From: Palsa-504 sp963839095
GTDB taxonomy: Bacteria > Actinomycetota > Actinomycetes > Streptosporangiales > Streptosporangiaceae
NCBI GenBank assembly: GCA_963839095.1
Contig: CAWIUF010000042.1
Span: 24,206-88,205 of the forward strand
DNA length: 64,000 nt
Direction: 5' to 3'
The notes beneath the pieces are model-generated. The model ran no database searches and was not told the DNA's origin. It saw only the letters and a program-made list of their open reading frames with translations. The position numbers and the translations under genes are program-made. Below are positions 36,216 to 46,873 of the stretch, piece after piece. Position 1 is the stretch's first letter; each line of letters opens with the position of its first letter.

Positions 36216-39121
36216 GCGGGACGATGAGCGGCCGGGCGACCCGGTGGGGTGACCTGATGGCGGAGGGGGGAACGCGCCGCCAGGAAGTCCGGCGTCGTCA
36301 CGGTAACGGCCTCGACACGGTCGAGGTCGATCAGCACGGACGGCGGCTGGTCCTGACGTTCCTCGAGCACCCGCCGGCGCAGGTGCACCCGGCTAACATC
36401 CGCATCGACGGGCCGCCCCGCGCGGCGCCGGTCGTTGCCACCGCGGTCCGGCGGGCAGCGCAGGACGATCCGCATCTGGAGGACCGGCTGCTGGTCGAGC
36501 TCGCGGCCCCCGGCGGCGCGGGCCTCTACACGCTCCGGCTGGTCGAGCGGACGGCCGACGGCCGTCCCGGCCGGGCACCGCTGCGTGGCCTTGATTCCCG
36601 GTTCGCCGAGGCCAGTTTCACCTTTGATGTCGACCGGCCCAACCCGGTCTCCGCCGCCTCGCCCGCCGCCCCGGGCACGGCCGGCCCGCAGGCTTCCTAC
36701 CTGGCCCGCGACTACGGCGGGCTGCGCCAGCTCATCCTGGACCGGCTGGCGCAGACCATGCCGGCCTGGACCGAGAGCCACGTTCCCGACATCGGGATCA
36801 CCCTGGTGGAACTGCTCGCCTACATCGGCGATGATCTCAGCTACTACCAGGACGCCGTTGCCACCGAGGCCTACCTGCCGACCGCCCGGCGGCGAATCTC
36901 GGTGCGGCGGCACGCCCGCCTGGTTGACTACCGGCTCGGCGAGGGCGTCCAGGCCCGGGCGTGGGTGTGCCTGGCGGTGACCGATGCGGCCGAGCTGCCG
37001 CTGCGTGACCTGGTATTCGCCGCGGTGCCGGGCCTGGCCGAGGGGGCCTCGCCGGTCCTGTCAGGCGACGCGCTGCGGCCAGGGGCACCGGGCCCGGTGC
37101 GCTGCTACACCCCGGTCCGGGCGGGCCTGCGGCCGCCGGCGGTGAGCTCGGCGCACCGGGGCCGCGGGCCGGTGGTCGCGGTCAGGCCGGCCCACAATGA
37201 GGTGGCCTTGTGGTCGTGGGGCGAGCATGACAGCTGGCTGCTGGCCGGAGCGACGACCGCGGTCCTGGCCGACACATGGACCGATCCCGCTGACCACGGC
37301 CCGTCCGGGCCGAGATCGCTGGCCCTGCGGGCCGGTGACGTCGTGGTGTTCGAGGCGACGACCGACCGGTCCGGGATCAGGCCGCCGGACCCGGACCAGC
37401 GGCACCCGGTCCGGCTGACCGCGGTCCACGCCTCGGTCGACCGCCTCTACGACCAGCCCATCCTGGAGATCACCTGGGCCGAGGCGGACGCGCTGCCGTT
37501 CGACCTGCAGGTCAGCGTGCCCGGCCCGGCTCGCACCGCGGTGCCGTGCGCCGTGGTCCGCGCGAACACGGTCCTGGTCGGAGACGGCGCGGGCGTGTCC
37601 GAGCAGCTGCTTCCCGGCCAGGTGGTCCTCACCTACCCGTCGCTCACCTGGACCTGCCCCTACCCCGACCCCGCGGCGGTCGCCCGGCACCAGGCCCGGA
37701 GACTGCGCCGGCTGCCCGCGGACTGGCGCCGCGAGGTGGAGGAGTGGCGCCGCGACGCCCAGGATGGCGAGGTGCTGAGCGACCGCCAGCTGACCGCCCT
37801 GGGCCGGCTGCTCGGCGAGGATGCACTCGCCGAGCTGGGCCTGACCGGCCGGGACCACCGGGACCAGGACCTGGCCGGGCAGCAGGCGGAAGGCCTGGGC
37901 CGGCTCCTGCTGGAGGCCAGCCGGCTGCTCGGGCCCCGGGTGCGCCGCCTGGCCGTCCTGGCCGACCTGGCCCGGGCCAGCGGCCCGCTCGAGGAAGTGC
38001 TGATCCGGGAGGTTGCCGACGACTGGGGACCCAGCCTGGCCAGCCAGCTCAGCTCCCACCACCCGGCCGCCTGGGGTCCGGCCAGCGCGGCCACCAGTCA
38101 AGATGCCCGCCGGGCGCGGCCACTGCTCACCCTGGTGCCAGCCGCCGGCACCGAGGCCGGTGACGCTGATGCGCTCGGCGGGCGGCAGCCGTGGACGGTG
38201 GTGCCGGACCTGATCGGCAGCCTGCCGGGATCCCGGCAGGTCATGGTCGAGGTCGACGACGCCGGGCGGGGGCACCTGCGCTTCAGCCCCGGTGACCAGC
38301 CAGCCGCCCCGGTCGAGGTGAGCTACCAGGTGGGCCAGGGCAATGCGGGCAACGTGCCGGCGGCGGCGATCAACGCCATCGCCGCCCTGACTCCGGCGGC
38401 CGCCGCGGCCGTGTCCGTGGTCCGGTGCCTGGGAAATCCGCTTCCCGCGGCGGGCGGCACCGACCCGGAGAGCATCACCGCGGCCAAGGCGGCGCTGCCC
38501 GGCGCCTTCCTGGTCGACCAGCCGCGCGCCCTCGTCGCCGCTGACTACACCGCGATCGCGGAACGGGTGACCGGGGTACGCCGGGCCGCGACGGTGCTGC
38601 GCTGGACCGGGACACGTTACGCGGCGGACGTGGCGGTCCAGCCCGCCGCCGGCGAGGACCCTGGCCCGGAACTGCTCGCCGCGGTCGACGACGCGCTCTG
38701 GCCGGCCCGGCGTATCGGCCACGAGCTGTGGGTACGGCCGCCGAGCTACCGGTCCGTCGTGCTGGGGCTCAACGTCGACATCGGCCCCGGCACGGTGCGC
38801 GCGGTCCTGGCGGACGGGCTGGCGGCGTTGCTGGGCTCCGGCTGGCAGGCGGACGGCACGCCTGCCCTGTTCAATCCGCTGCGCAGGGGCTTCGGGCAGC
38901 CGGTCTTCGCCAGCCCGATCGTCGCCGCCGTGCAGGACGTCCCCGGGGTCGAGGCCGTGACGCTGACCCGTCTCGGCTTCCTGGACCATCCGGGCGCGCC
39001 CGCTTCTGCCTACGTACCGGAGCGGCTGCGGGTGCGGGCCCGCGAGATCGCCCGCCTGGACAACGATCCGGACGCGCCCGAGCACGGCTACGCCACCGTC
39101 AACCTGCGGGGCGGCCGGTGA
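36212..39121 (+). CDS. Baseplate wedge protein 1 (gpJ/gp6-like, Afp11-like)
   Basis: About 969 residues from a GTG at 36212 overlapping the gp25 stop; an ATG at 36224 is the alternative. The region SYLARDYGGLRQLILDRLAQ with PDIGITLVELLAYIGDDLSY then YYQDAVATEAYLPTARRR is the signature of eCIS baseplate-J proteins. The end YVPERLRVRAREIARLDND and VSYQVGQGNAGNVPAAAINA are also conserved. Two copies of this protein class build the wedge ring. It overlaps the next gene by a GTGA. Confidence 0.9.
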   Translation: MSGTMSGRATRWGDLMAEGGTRRQEVRRRHGNGLDTVEVDQHGRRLVLTFLEHPPAQVHPANIRIDGPPRAAPVVATAVRRAAQDDPHLEDRLLVELAAPGGAGLYTLRLVERTADGRPGRAPLRGLDSRFAEASFTFDVDRPNPVSAASPAAPGTAGPQASYLARDYGGLRQLILDRLAQTMPAWTESHVPDIGITLVELLAYIGDDLSYYQDAVATEAYLPTARRRISVRRHARLVDYRLGEGVQARAWVCLAVTDAAELPLRDLVFAAVPGLAEGASPVLSGDALRPGAPGPVRCYTPVRAGLRPPAVSSAHRGRGPVVAVRPAHNEVALWSWGEHDSWLLAGATTAVLADTWTDPADHGPSGPRSLALRAGDVVVFEATTDRSGIRPPDPDQRHPVRLTAVHASVDRLYDQPILEITWAEADALPFDLQVSVPGPARTAVPCAVVRANTVLVGDGAGVSEQLLPGQVVLTYPSLTWTCPYPDPAAVARHQARRLRRLPADWRREVEEWRRDAQDGEVLSDRQLTALGRLLGEDALAELGLTGRDHRDQDLAGQQAEGLGRLLLEASRLLGPRVRRLAVLADLARASGPLEEVLIREVADDWGPSLASQLSSHHPAAWGPASAATSQDARRARPLLTLVPAAGTEAGDADALGGRQPWTVVPDLIGSLPGSRQVMVEVDDAGRGHLRFSPGDQPAAPVEVSYQVGQGNAGNVPAAAINAIAALTPAAAAAVSVVRCLGNPLPAAGGTDPESITAAKAALPGAFLVDQPRALVAADYTAIAERVTGVRRAATVLRWTGTRYAADVAVQPAAGEDPGPELLAAVDDALWPARRIGHELWVRPPSYRSVVLGLNVDIGPGTVRAVLADGLAALLGSGWQADGTPALFNPLRRGFGQPVFASPIVAAVQDVPGVEAVTLTRLGFLDHPGAPASAYVPERLRVRAREIARLDNDPDAPEHGYATVNLRGGR

Positions 39122-42100
39122 CCGATGGTGGGAGCACAGCAATGAGCACGCCAGCCCTGCCGTACAGTTCAGGCAGCCGCCAGCAGTTCCTGGACCAGCT
39201 GCTGGCCGAGCTGGCGCGCACTGACACCGCCGACGGCAAGCCATTCGGGCTGCGCACCAGGGCGCCAGACGACCCCACGGTGGCCCTGGTCGATGCGTGG
39301 GCCACCGTCGCCGATGTCATCGCGTTCTACCAGGAGCGCATCGCGACCGAGGGCTTCATCCGCACCGCCAGCCAGCCGGGCTCGCTGCTGGCCATCGCCC
39401 AGCTGGTGGGCTACCAGCCCCGGCCCGGCCTGGCCGCCTCGGCCTGGCTGGCCTACACGCTCCAGCCCGATCCCGTCGATACGCCCGTTGTCCTGCCGGC
39501 CGGGCTGCTGGCCCAGTCGGTGCCCGGGACCGGCGAGCTGCCGCAGATATTCGAGACCACCGCCGAACTCGTGGCCCGGCCGAGCTGGAATACCCTCGGG
39601 GTGCGGGTGACCGGCCCGGTCACCGCGCCAGACGGGCTCTCCAAGCTGACCGCCCTTACCTTCCAGGGCGTGACGACCGGCCTCGCGGCCAACAGCATGA
39701 TCCTCCTCGCCGACGACGGCGACCCGCCGACGCCGGTGCTGGTCCAGGCGGTCAGCGTCGATCTGGCCAGCCAGGTCACCTCCGTGACCCTGCAGCAGCC
39801 TGCGGCGAGTACCCCGGCCGCGGCCCGGCCGGCCCCGCCCGCCGCAGCCGGGGGAGCCGCCCACGGCATCACGCTCGCCAGGGTCATCGACGCCCTGGTC
39901 CCGGCGCTCGACTCCCTGGTCCCGGTACTGCGCGAGCTGCCGGCGGCACCGCCAGCCTCCGCCGCGGCCCTCAACCGGGGACCCGCCGAGGTGTTCGCCC
40001 CTGACTCCGACGCCGTTCCCCGGCTCGTGGCCGCCCTGCACCCGGCGCTGGCCGGCACCATCTACAAAGCACTCGGCACGACGTCCATCGGCCCGGCCGC
40101 CGTCACCGCCGCGATGGCCCTGCAGGTACAGGCCACCCCGTTCGGGGTCAGGATGCCCCCCCGGCCGGTGTTCGACAGCCAGGGCCAGCAGGTCGGCACC
40201 GAAGAATGGCCGGTCGGCGACGTTCAGGTACTGACCACCAGCCTGAACTGGACGGGTAACACCGAGACCCCGGCCGCCCAGCAGTCCGTCCAGCTATCCG
40301 TCCAGGGGCCCGGCGGCTCCTTCGCCCAAGCGGCGGTCGACGGACCGGCCCCGCCGGCCGTCAGCCTCGGCGACCTCGGCAACGCGGCCGTGACGGTCCA
40401 GTCGCAGGAACTCACCGTCGCCTTCACCCCGGCCGCCGCCTCCGGGCTGAACCCGCTGACCCTGACCCTGGACTGGGGCAGCAACGAGCCCATCACCGTC
40501 ACGATCAGCGACCCCAGCGCCGATGAGGGCGACAGCAGGTTCACCTGGGCGCCAACCCTGAACGCCTCGCAGCGTCTCACCCTCGGCAACTACAGGGTCA
40601 CCATCGGGTGGCAGGCCGCCCGGGTCAGGATCGAAGGCGAGCCGGTGCTGACCGTCTCGGTCGCCGAGGCCATGCTGCTGGCCGATCCTGCGGTACTCGA
40701 CCTCGACACCACCTATCCCGGCATCGTGCCCGGCAGCTGGGTCGTCATCCAGCAAGCCGGCATCCCGGCCGGGACAGCTGCCTATCAGGTGGTCGCCCAG
40801 GTCATGAGCGCCAGTTCCACCGCGATCTCCCGCTACGGCATGAGCGGGACCGTTACCGAGCTCATCCTGGACAGACCCTGGCCTCCTCCCGGCACCCGCT
40901 GGCTTTCCGCGGTGCGGCCGCTGAGCGTTCAGGCCCAGTCCGCCGGGCTCACCCTGCTCCCCGTGCCGCTGCCCGGTCCGCTGGCCGGTCCCAGCATCGA
41001 CCTCGACGGGCTCTACGCCGGGATCGAGGCCGGGCAGCGCATCCTGGTCACCGGGACCCGTTCGGACCTGCCGGGCGGCGCCTCCGTGCCGGCCGGCGAG
41101 GCAGCCATGGTGTCCGAGGTCACGCAGCAGACGATCAGCGGGACCGCCGATACGCCGCACACCACCCTGCAGCTGGCCGTCCCGCTCACCTACAGCTACG
41201 AGCTGACGTCGGTCCGGATCTACGGCAACGTCGTGCCCGCGCACCAGGGCGCCACCGTAACCGAGGCCTTGACCGGTGCCGCTCCCGGCAACCCCCATCC
41301 GTTCTTCACCCTGTCCCAGGCGCCCGTGCTGGCCGATCCCAGCGCCACGGCGGCCGGATCCACCTCCTCGCTCCGGCTCAGCGTGGACGGGCGCACCTGG
41401 ACTCCGGTGCCCCGGCTGGACGCCAGCACGCCGGGCAGCTGCTACCAGACCGGGATCGACAGCCAGGGCCGGACCACCATCAAGCTGAGCGGACCGCTGC
41501 CGACCGGCACCAGCAGCGTGGTGGCTACCTACCGGACCGGGCAAGGCAGCGCCGGGAACGTACGTGCCCATCAGGTCACGCAGCTTCTCAGCCGGCCCCT
41601 GACCGTCGCCAGCGTGGACAATCCGCTGCCGGGCTCGGGCGGATCCGACGGCGACGGACCCGGTGACCTGCGGGCCGGCGCACCGGTCGGCCTCGCCTGC
41701 CTGGGGCGCCTGGTCTCGGTCGCCGACACCGCCGACCTCGTCCGGTCGTGGGCTGGCGTCGGCAAGGCCAGTGCCGTGTCAGCGACCGCCGCGGGCGGTG
41801 AGGTGGTCGCCCTGACCGTCGCCGGCGTCGACCCCGTCCCCCTCGACCCGGCGGGCGCGCTGTGCACCGCGTTGACCGGTGCTCTGGCCGCGGCCGGCGA
41901 ACCGGACTCGCCGGTCCTGGTCCTGCCCGCGCGCCTGTACCTGATCGTGCTCGCCGCCCGGATCCGGCGCGACCCCGCGCTGGACTGGGCTGACGTCTCC
42001 GCTGCCGTGCGGGCCGCGCTGTCCGGCGCGTTCGGCTACGGGTCCCGCCAGCTGGGCCAGGACGTCGTCGTCAGCGAGGTCATCGCCGTGGCCCACTCGG

Positions 42101-42327
42101 TCGCCGGCGTCGAGTCGTTCTCGGTTACGGCCATCGCGCTCGTGCCGACCACCGCGACGGCCAGCGAGATCGTCGCGCTGACCAGCAGCCTCCCCGTGCC
42201 GCCGGCCAGCGGCCGGCTGCCGCTGCCGCCGCCGGATACGGCAGCAGCGGACGAGCCGGCCGCGGCGGCGGTCGCCTACCTCTCCGACGTCATGAACGAC
42301 ACCCTCATCCTGCAGGAGGTGACGTAA
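39118..42327 (+). CDS. Baseplate wedge protein 2 (gpJ-like, Afp12-like), large
   Basis: About 1069 residues from a GTG at 39118, or about 1061 from the ATG at 39142. Opening PALPYSSGSRQQFLDQLLAE, DPTVALVDAWATVADVIAFY and YQERIATEGFIRTASQPGSL is typical of the second eCIS baseplate-J protein. The end has GFGYGSRQLGQDVVVSEV-type text (FGYGSRQLGQDVVVSEVIAV) and VAHSVAGVESFSV. Between residues about 200 and 900 a long beta-rich segment with Ala/Pro linkers is present (TPAAARPAPPAAAGGAAHG). The last base overlaps the next start. Confidence 0.88.
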   Translation: MTDGGSTAMSTPALPYSSGSRQQFLDQLLAELARTDTADGKPFGLRTRAPDDPTVALVDAWATVADVIAFYQERIATEGFIRTASQPGSLLAIAQLVGYQPRPGLAASAWLAYTLQPDPVDTPVVLPAGLLAQSVPGTGELPQIFETTAELVARPSWNTLGVRVTGPVTAPDGLSKLTALTFQGVTTGLAANSMILLADDGDPPTPVLVQAVSVDLASQVTSVTLQQPAASTPAAARPAPPAAAGGAAHGITLARVIDALVPALDSLVPVLRELPAAPPASAAALNRGPAEVFAPDSDAVPRLVAALHPALAGTIYKALGTTSIGPAAVTAAMALQVQATPFGVRMPPRPVFDSQGQQVGTEEWPVGDVQVLTTSLNWTGNTETPAAQQSVQLSVQGPGGSFAQAAVDGPAPPAVSLGDLGNAAVTVQSQELTVAFTPAAASGLNPLTLTLDWGSNEPITVTISDPSADEGDSRFTWAPTLNASQRLTLGNYRVTIGWQAARVRIEGEPVLTVSVAEAMLLADPAVLDLDTTYPGIVPGSWVVIQQAGIPAGTAAYQVVAQVMSASSTAISRYGMSGTVTELILDRPWPPPGTRWLSAVRPLSVQAQSAGLTLLPVPLPGPLAGPSIDLDGLYAGIEAGQRILVTGTRSDLPGGASVPAGEAAMVSEVTQQTISGTADTPHTTLQLAVPLTYSYELTSVRIYGNVVPAHQGATVTEALTGAAPGNPHPFFTLSQAPVLADPSATAAGSTSSLRLSVDGRTWTPVPRLDASTPGSCYQTGIDSQGRTTIKLSGPLPTGTSSVVATYRTGQGSAGNVRAHQVTQLLSRPLTVASVDNPLPGSGGSDGDGPGDLRAGAPVGLACLGRLVSVADTADLVRSWAGVGKASAVSATAAGGEVVALTVAGVDPVPLDPAGALCTALTGALAAAGEPDSPVLVLPARLYLIVLAARIRRDPALDWADVSAAVRAALSGAFGYGSRQLGQDVVVSEVIAVAHSVAGVESFSVTAIALVPTTATASEIVALTSSLPVPPASGRLPLPPPDTAAADEPAAAAVAYLSDVMNDTLILQEVT

Positions 42328-44518
42328 TGCCCGACGACCGGCTCTACCGCCTGCTGCCTGCCATCGACCAGCTCCGCGATACTGAGGCCGGCGGTCCGCT
42401 GCGCGCCCTGCTCGGGGTAATCGGCGACCAGGTAGCCGAGCTGGAGACGGATATCGCCCAGCTCTACGCGACTGGTTCATCGAAACCTGCCAGGACTGGC
42501 TCGTCCCTTACTTCGCGGACCTGGCCGGCGTCGCCCTGGGCCCCGCCATCGGAGCCCCGGCCACCGGCGCGCCTGATCCGCTCGACGCGGCCAGCCGCCG
42601 CAGCCAGGTGGCCAACGCCATCCGCGACCGGCGGGCCAAGGGGACGCTTGCCGCCATCGAGCGCTTCGCCACCGACGTCACCGGGTGGCCGTGCCGCGCG
42701 ACCGAGTTCGCCTGGCTCGTGTCGGTCACCCAGTCGGTCCTGCACCCTGACCTCCGCCGGGGTACCACGATGGCCATCGGGGACGCCAGCGTGCTCGGCA
42801 CGTTCGGCACCCCGTTCTCCGCCGCCGCCTATACGGCGGACACGCGGCGCATCTGCTCGCACCGCACCCGGGCAACTCACAACCTGCCGTCGATCGGGCT
42901 CGTCGCCTGGCGCCTGGTTGCCGACGGCGTTGACCGGGCTCCGGCGGAATGCGTGAACGACGACAACCACTTCACCTTCGATGCCCTCGGCCGCGACACC
43001 CAGCTGTGCGTCCGTCCGGTCGCCCGGATCCCCGGTCGCCGGCCGGCCAGCGATCTTGATGTCCCTACGCCCATCAGCCGGCTGGCCCTCGACCGGCAGC
43101 TGGAGGATTACTACGGCGAGGCTCGCAGCTTCTGCGTGTACCGGGGCCGCTCGGCCGTGGACCGGGCCGAGATCGTCGTCGCCGACCTGAGCCGCTGGCG
43201 CCACCGTCTCAGCCCGCGCCAGGTCGCCGTGGACCCGGTGCTCGGGCGAATCGCCTTCCCGGTGCGCGATATCCCCGAAGCGGGCGTGTCGGTGAGCTAC
43301 CGCCGTCTCACCGTCGGCGGCCTCGGCGGCGGGCAGTATCCCCGCGCCCTGGGCGTGACCGCGGCCGCCCGCTACCCGGTCAGCGCGACCGGTGACGGAC
43401 ACGCCAGCATCGGCGCGGCCGTCGCCGCCTGGCGGGCTGACCAGGCCCGCGGCGAAGCCGGCGACCGCGCCACCATCGAGATCACGGACAACGGCGTCTA
43501 CGAGGAGCGGCTCCGCCTCGAGCTGCGACCCGGCGAGGCACTGGAGCTTCGCGCCGCCGACGGCCACCGGCCCGTGCTGCGCCCGGTCGATGAGGACCAC
43601 GACCGCCCTGAGGCCCTGCGGGTGATCGGAATCAGCCACGATGAAGCGCAGCGGCCGTCCCGTCCCCGGTCACCGGAAGCGCCGCCCCCGCCCGCACGCC
43701 CCCCGGCGCCGCCGCCGGACGTTACCTTCGACGGAGTATGGGTCGCCGGGCATCCGGTCGAGCTGTCCGGCCACCTGGGCACCGCCACGTTCCGGCACTG
43801 CACTCTGGTGCCGGCGGCCGGGAACCGCCGCGAGGGAGCCGACGTCAGCCTGCGGGTCGAGGCCATGCCCAGCGACGTCCGGATCGAGTTCTCCGTCATC
43901 GGCCGGATTCAGGTGATCAGCCCCGAAAGCGGGCTCGACCCGATCCCGGTGACCGTCACCGACTCGATCCTGGACCCTGGCCGCCCGCGCCGCAAGGCGA
44001 TCGAAGGCGCGGAGCGCCGCCCAGCCTGGGCCCGGCTGTCTCTTTGCCGCGTCACCGTCTTCGGCGAGGTTGACGTCCGCGAGATCGGCGTGGTCGCCGA
44101 CAGCCTCCTTACCGGCCGCCTGAATAGCGGCCGCCGCCAGGTCGGAAGCGTGCGTTTCTGCTACCTCCCCGAAGGCTCCCGGACGCCGCGGCGGACCTCG
44201 TGCCAGCCTGACGACGTGCTGACCGCGATGGACGACGCCATCGCCCGGGGGACCTACCCGCCGTCGGAGCGTGACGCCTTGCGCCAGCGCGAGGCGGCCC
44301 GGGTCACTCCCCGCTTCGACAGCGTGCGGTTCGGCGCCCCGGCTTACGGGCGGCTGAGCGACGACGTCGCGCCCGAACTGGCCGGCGGCGCCGAGGACGA
44401 AGGCGAACTCGGCGCCTATCACTTCGCGTGGCTGGCTTACCGCCAGTCCCAGCTGCGGGCCGGGCTCCCCGCCTACGCGCCGATCGCGATGGACATTGCC
44501 TCCATTTTCGCCACCTAG
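42327..44518 (+). CDS. P2-I-like tail protein (Afp13-region, frameshifted)
   Basis: About 730 residues. N-terminus RLYRLLPAIDQLRDTEAGGP then DIAQLY; a shift near 42470 leads to DWFIETCQDWLVPYFADLAG, the hallmark of P2 gpI-like proteins of eCIS loci. RRSQVANAIRDRRAKGTLAA follows. The C-terminal two thirds holds a beta-rich region, a Pro-rich linker (RPSRPRSPEAPPPPARPPAP) and strand-turn repeats (TATFRHCTLV, DVRIEFSVIG, VTVTDSILD) that look like a right-handed beta-helix. It probably links the baseplate to receptor-binding parts. Confidence 0.85.
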
Positions 44519-44527
44519 GAGACCCTG

Positions 44528-45923
44528 ATGTACGGAGATTTCTCCCGGCTGACATATTCCCCCGGCAAGGCCTATACGGGCGTGTGGTCCCAGCAGGGCC
44601 GGGTCCAGCTGGACGCCGACGCCAACGAGCAGACGGCCATCCTGCTCGACTGGCTGCGCACCCTCGCCATCGACTTCATCGGTCCCTTCGGCGGCCACGT
44701 CAACCGGGCCGGCTTTCACGTCGAGGTCAACGGGTCCGACCTGACCTTCAGCCCGGGGCATTACTACGTGTACGGCTTGCGCTGCGAGGCACCCGAGCCG
44801 GCGGCCCGGACGACCCGGCGGCAACCTACCGCGGCCTGGTGCCGGGGACAGCTCCCTGCCGGTGCTCGTGCAGCTGCTGGTGTGGGAGCGCTCGGTCAGC
44901 GCCGTGATCGACGACAACCTGCTCGAGCCGGCCCTCGGTCCCTACCCGCCCGACACCACGGTGCGCACCCAGGTGGCGTGGTCCCCGATGGTCAGCAGCT
45001 CGCTCCCGGCGCCGGACCCGGACGGCACTGCGCTGGCCGACGTGAAAGCCGCCGACCTCAATGCCGAGTACATCTCCGCGAACTTCGAGGAGTACAACGC
45101 CCGCGGGCGGACGCTCCCGCTGCTGGCGGCGGGCGTCGGTGACAACCAGGGCGAGGCGACGTCGATCGTGCCGGCCACATCGGGCTACCTGGGCCCCGAG
45201 AACCAGCTGTATCGCCTCGAGGTGCACGTGGGCGGTACGGTCGCCGCCGGCCGCCCGACGTACAAGTGGTCACGCGACAACGGCTCCGCTGAGTTCCGGG
45301 TCGTGGCCATCGACACCGGGGACTCCGACGTCAAGAAGAAGGGCGGCCGGAATGCCCCCGATCCGGTCGCCCACGTCACCGTTGCCTCTCTCGGCCGCGA
45401 CGCGCGGACCGGGCTCGCCGCCGGGGACTGGGTCGAGCTGGTCGACGACACCTGGATTCCGCACGGCACGCCGGCGCCGCTGCTGGCCGTGCAGGCGGTC
45501 GACCGGGCCGGCCGGATCGTCACCCTCGGCGGCGAGCTGGCCACCGACCTGTCGCTCCATCCCTACCTCCGCCGCTGGGACCAGACCTCGCCGAGCCCGG
45601 ACGGATCTCCCATTGTCGAGTCATCCGCCGACGGCGAGAACGACGCCTGGCTCGAGCTCGAAGACGGGGTCCAGGTCCGCTTCCCGGCCAACGGCGCGGA
45701 GTACCGGACCGGCGACTACTGGCTGATTCCGGCCCGGACGGCAACCGGCGGCGTCCTGTGGCCCGGCGGCCCCGAGCCCCGCCCTGTCCCCCCGCACGGG
45801 CCGACCCGCTACCTCGTGCCCCTGGCACTGGTCACGGCCAAGAACACCGCCGCGGACATGCGCGTCCTGTTCACCCACCTGGCCTGGCCCGAACCCGGTA
45901 ACCAGGACGGCAAGGGGGCGTGA
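44528..45923 (+). CDS. DUF6519 eCIS protein (two frameshifts)
   Basis: About 465 residues. The DUF6519 opening is clear: MYGDFSRLTYSPGKAYTGVW followed by QQGRVQLDADANEQTAIL. The frame breaks near 44800 and 44845 and resumes with LPVLVQLLVWERSVSAVIDD. The C-terminal part includes YKWSRDNGSAEFRVV and GVQVRFPANGAEYRTGDYW, conserved in the family. DUF6519 proteins occur in eCIS and related loci after the P2-I gene. Their role, perhaps fibre or target recognition, is not proven. Confidence 0.82.
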
Positions 45924-45924
45924 G

Positions 45925-46383
45925 GTGGCCGGCCCGGCGCTGGAGGGACGCGCTTTCTTCGAACAGCAGCAGCGGCGGCGCCAGGAGGCGCAGGGTCGCC
46001 TCACCGGCAAGCCGCTGCAACGGCTGCCGGCCACGCGAGGGCTTTCCCCGTCGCTGACCGCCCCCATGCCGCGGCCCGATCCGCTGGCGGTCGCGCTGCG
46101 GATCGTGGTGACCGGCGGCCCGCACGCGGGCAAGGCGTTCGGCCTGCGTCCCGGTGAGCTGGTCATCGGGCGCGGGGAAGGATCGCCGATCCAGCTCGAT
46201 GACCCGAGGGTCTCTCATATCCACGCCGTGCTGCGCCTCCGCGGGGCGGACGTGACCATCGAGGACCTGCACTCCACCAACGGGACCGCCGTCAACGGCA
46301 TGCTCATCGAGCGCCAGACCGCGCTCGCGTCCGGTGACCGGATAGACGTGGGCGGCGTAGAACTCATGCTCGAACGAAGCTGA
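45925..46383 (+). CDS. FHA-domain protein in the eCIS operon
   Basis: 152 residues from a GTG 1 bp after the previous stop. The N-terminal 45 residues are charged (EQQQRRRQEAQGRL). A full FHA domain follows: LVIGRGEGSPIQLDDPRVSH then IHAVLRLRG, and the phosphothreonine pocket residues in DLHSTNGTAVNG. FHA domains bind phosphothreonine, so assembly or firing may be linked to Ser/Thr phosphorylation. No kinase gene is in the window. Confidence 0.88.
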   Translation: MAGPALEGRAFFEQQQRRRQEAQGRLTGKPLQRLPATRGLSPSLTAPMPRPDPLAVALRIVVTGGPHAGKAFGLRPGELVIGRGEGSPIQLDDPRVSHIHAVLRLRGADVTIEDLHSTNGTAVNGMLIERQTALASGDRIDVGGVELMLERS

Positions 46384-46468
46384 CGATGCCGGATCTGACC
46401 GCTCCAGCCGGCGTCCCTTTTACGCGTAAACTCAGAACTAGCGGCAACCGATGGAGGGCGGTCACGAC

Positions 46469-46852
46469 ATGCCCGCGTTTGTCACCACAGGGACCACGAT
46501 GACCTGCACGATGGGACGCGCGCCCAGCAGCCTCATCGCGGCTACGCCGATCGTGTCGGCGACAACGCCGGTCGCGACGATCGCCGACACCATCCCGGAG
46601 ACCAATATTGCCGCCTTCGGCCTGTGCATGAGCCTCGGCAACCCGCAGGTGGCCACGGCGACCACGGCCGCTCAGGGGGTGCTGACACCGCAGCCCTGCG
46701 TACCGGCCACCGGCGCCCCGTGGACCGCTGGATCCGTGACCGCCCAGGCAGGCGGTATCCCCTGCGTGCTCATCACCTCGACCTGCCAGTGCGCCTGGGG
46801 CGGTACGGTCACCGTGACCGCCCCCGAGCAGCAGCTCGGCATGGGCACCTGA
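46469..46852 (+). CDS. DUF4280 PAAR-like spike tip
   Basis: 127 residues from the ATG at 46469, with GGAGGG 10 bp upstream (an in-frame ATG at 46451 precedes that site). MPAFVTTGTTMTCTMGRAPS is the usual DUF4280 opening. Five further cysteines lie in FGLCMSL, QPCVPA, GGIPCVL, STCQCAWG; the C-Q-C with W-G-G is conserved. PAAR-like proteins sharpen the spike and may carry effectors. Last gene of the structural operon, 77 bp after the FHA gene stop (46386-46468 holds no other gene). Confidence 0.9.
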   Translation: MPAFVTTGTTMTCTMGRAPSSLIAATPIVSATTPVATIADTIPETNIAAFGLCMSLGNPQVATATTAAQGVLTPQPCVPATGAPWTAGSVTAQAGGIPCVLITSTCQCAWGGTVTVTAPEQQLGMGT

Positions 46853-46873
46853 AGCTCCCCGGCGGTCCGCTGC

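Noticed and set aside
36393..38213. Long antisense frames opposite the baseplate genes
   Set aside because: They mirror high-GC codon bias, are Arg/Gly-rich, and have no ribosome site.
25461..46852. Prophage or type VI secretion system
   Set aside because: No capsid, portal, terminase, integrase or lysis gene, and no TssJLM membrane complex; the DUF4255 and Afp15-type ATPase genes are typical of eCIS.
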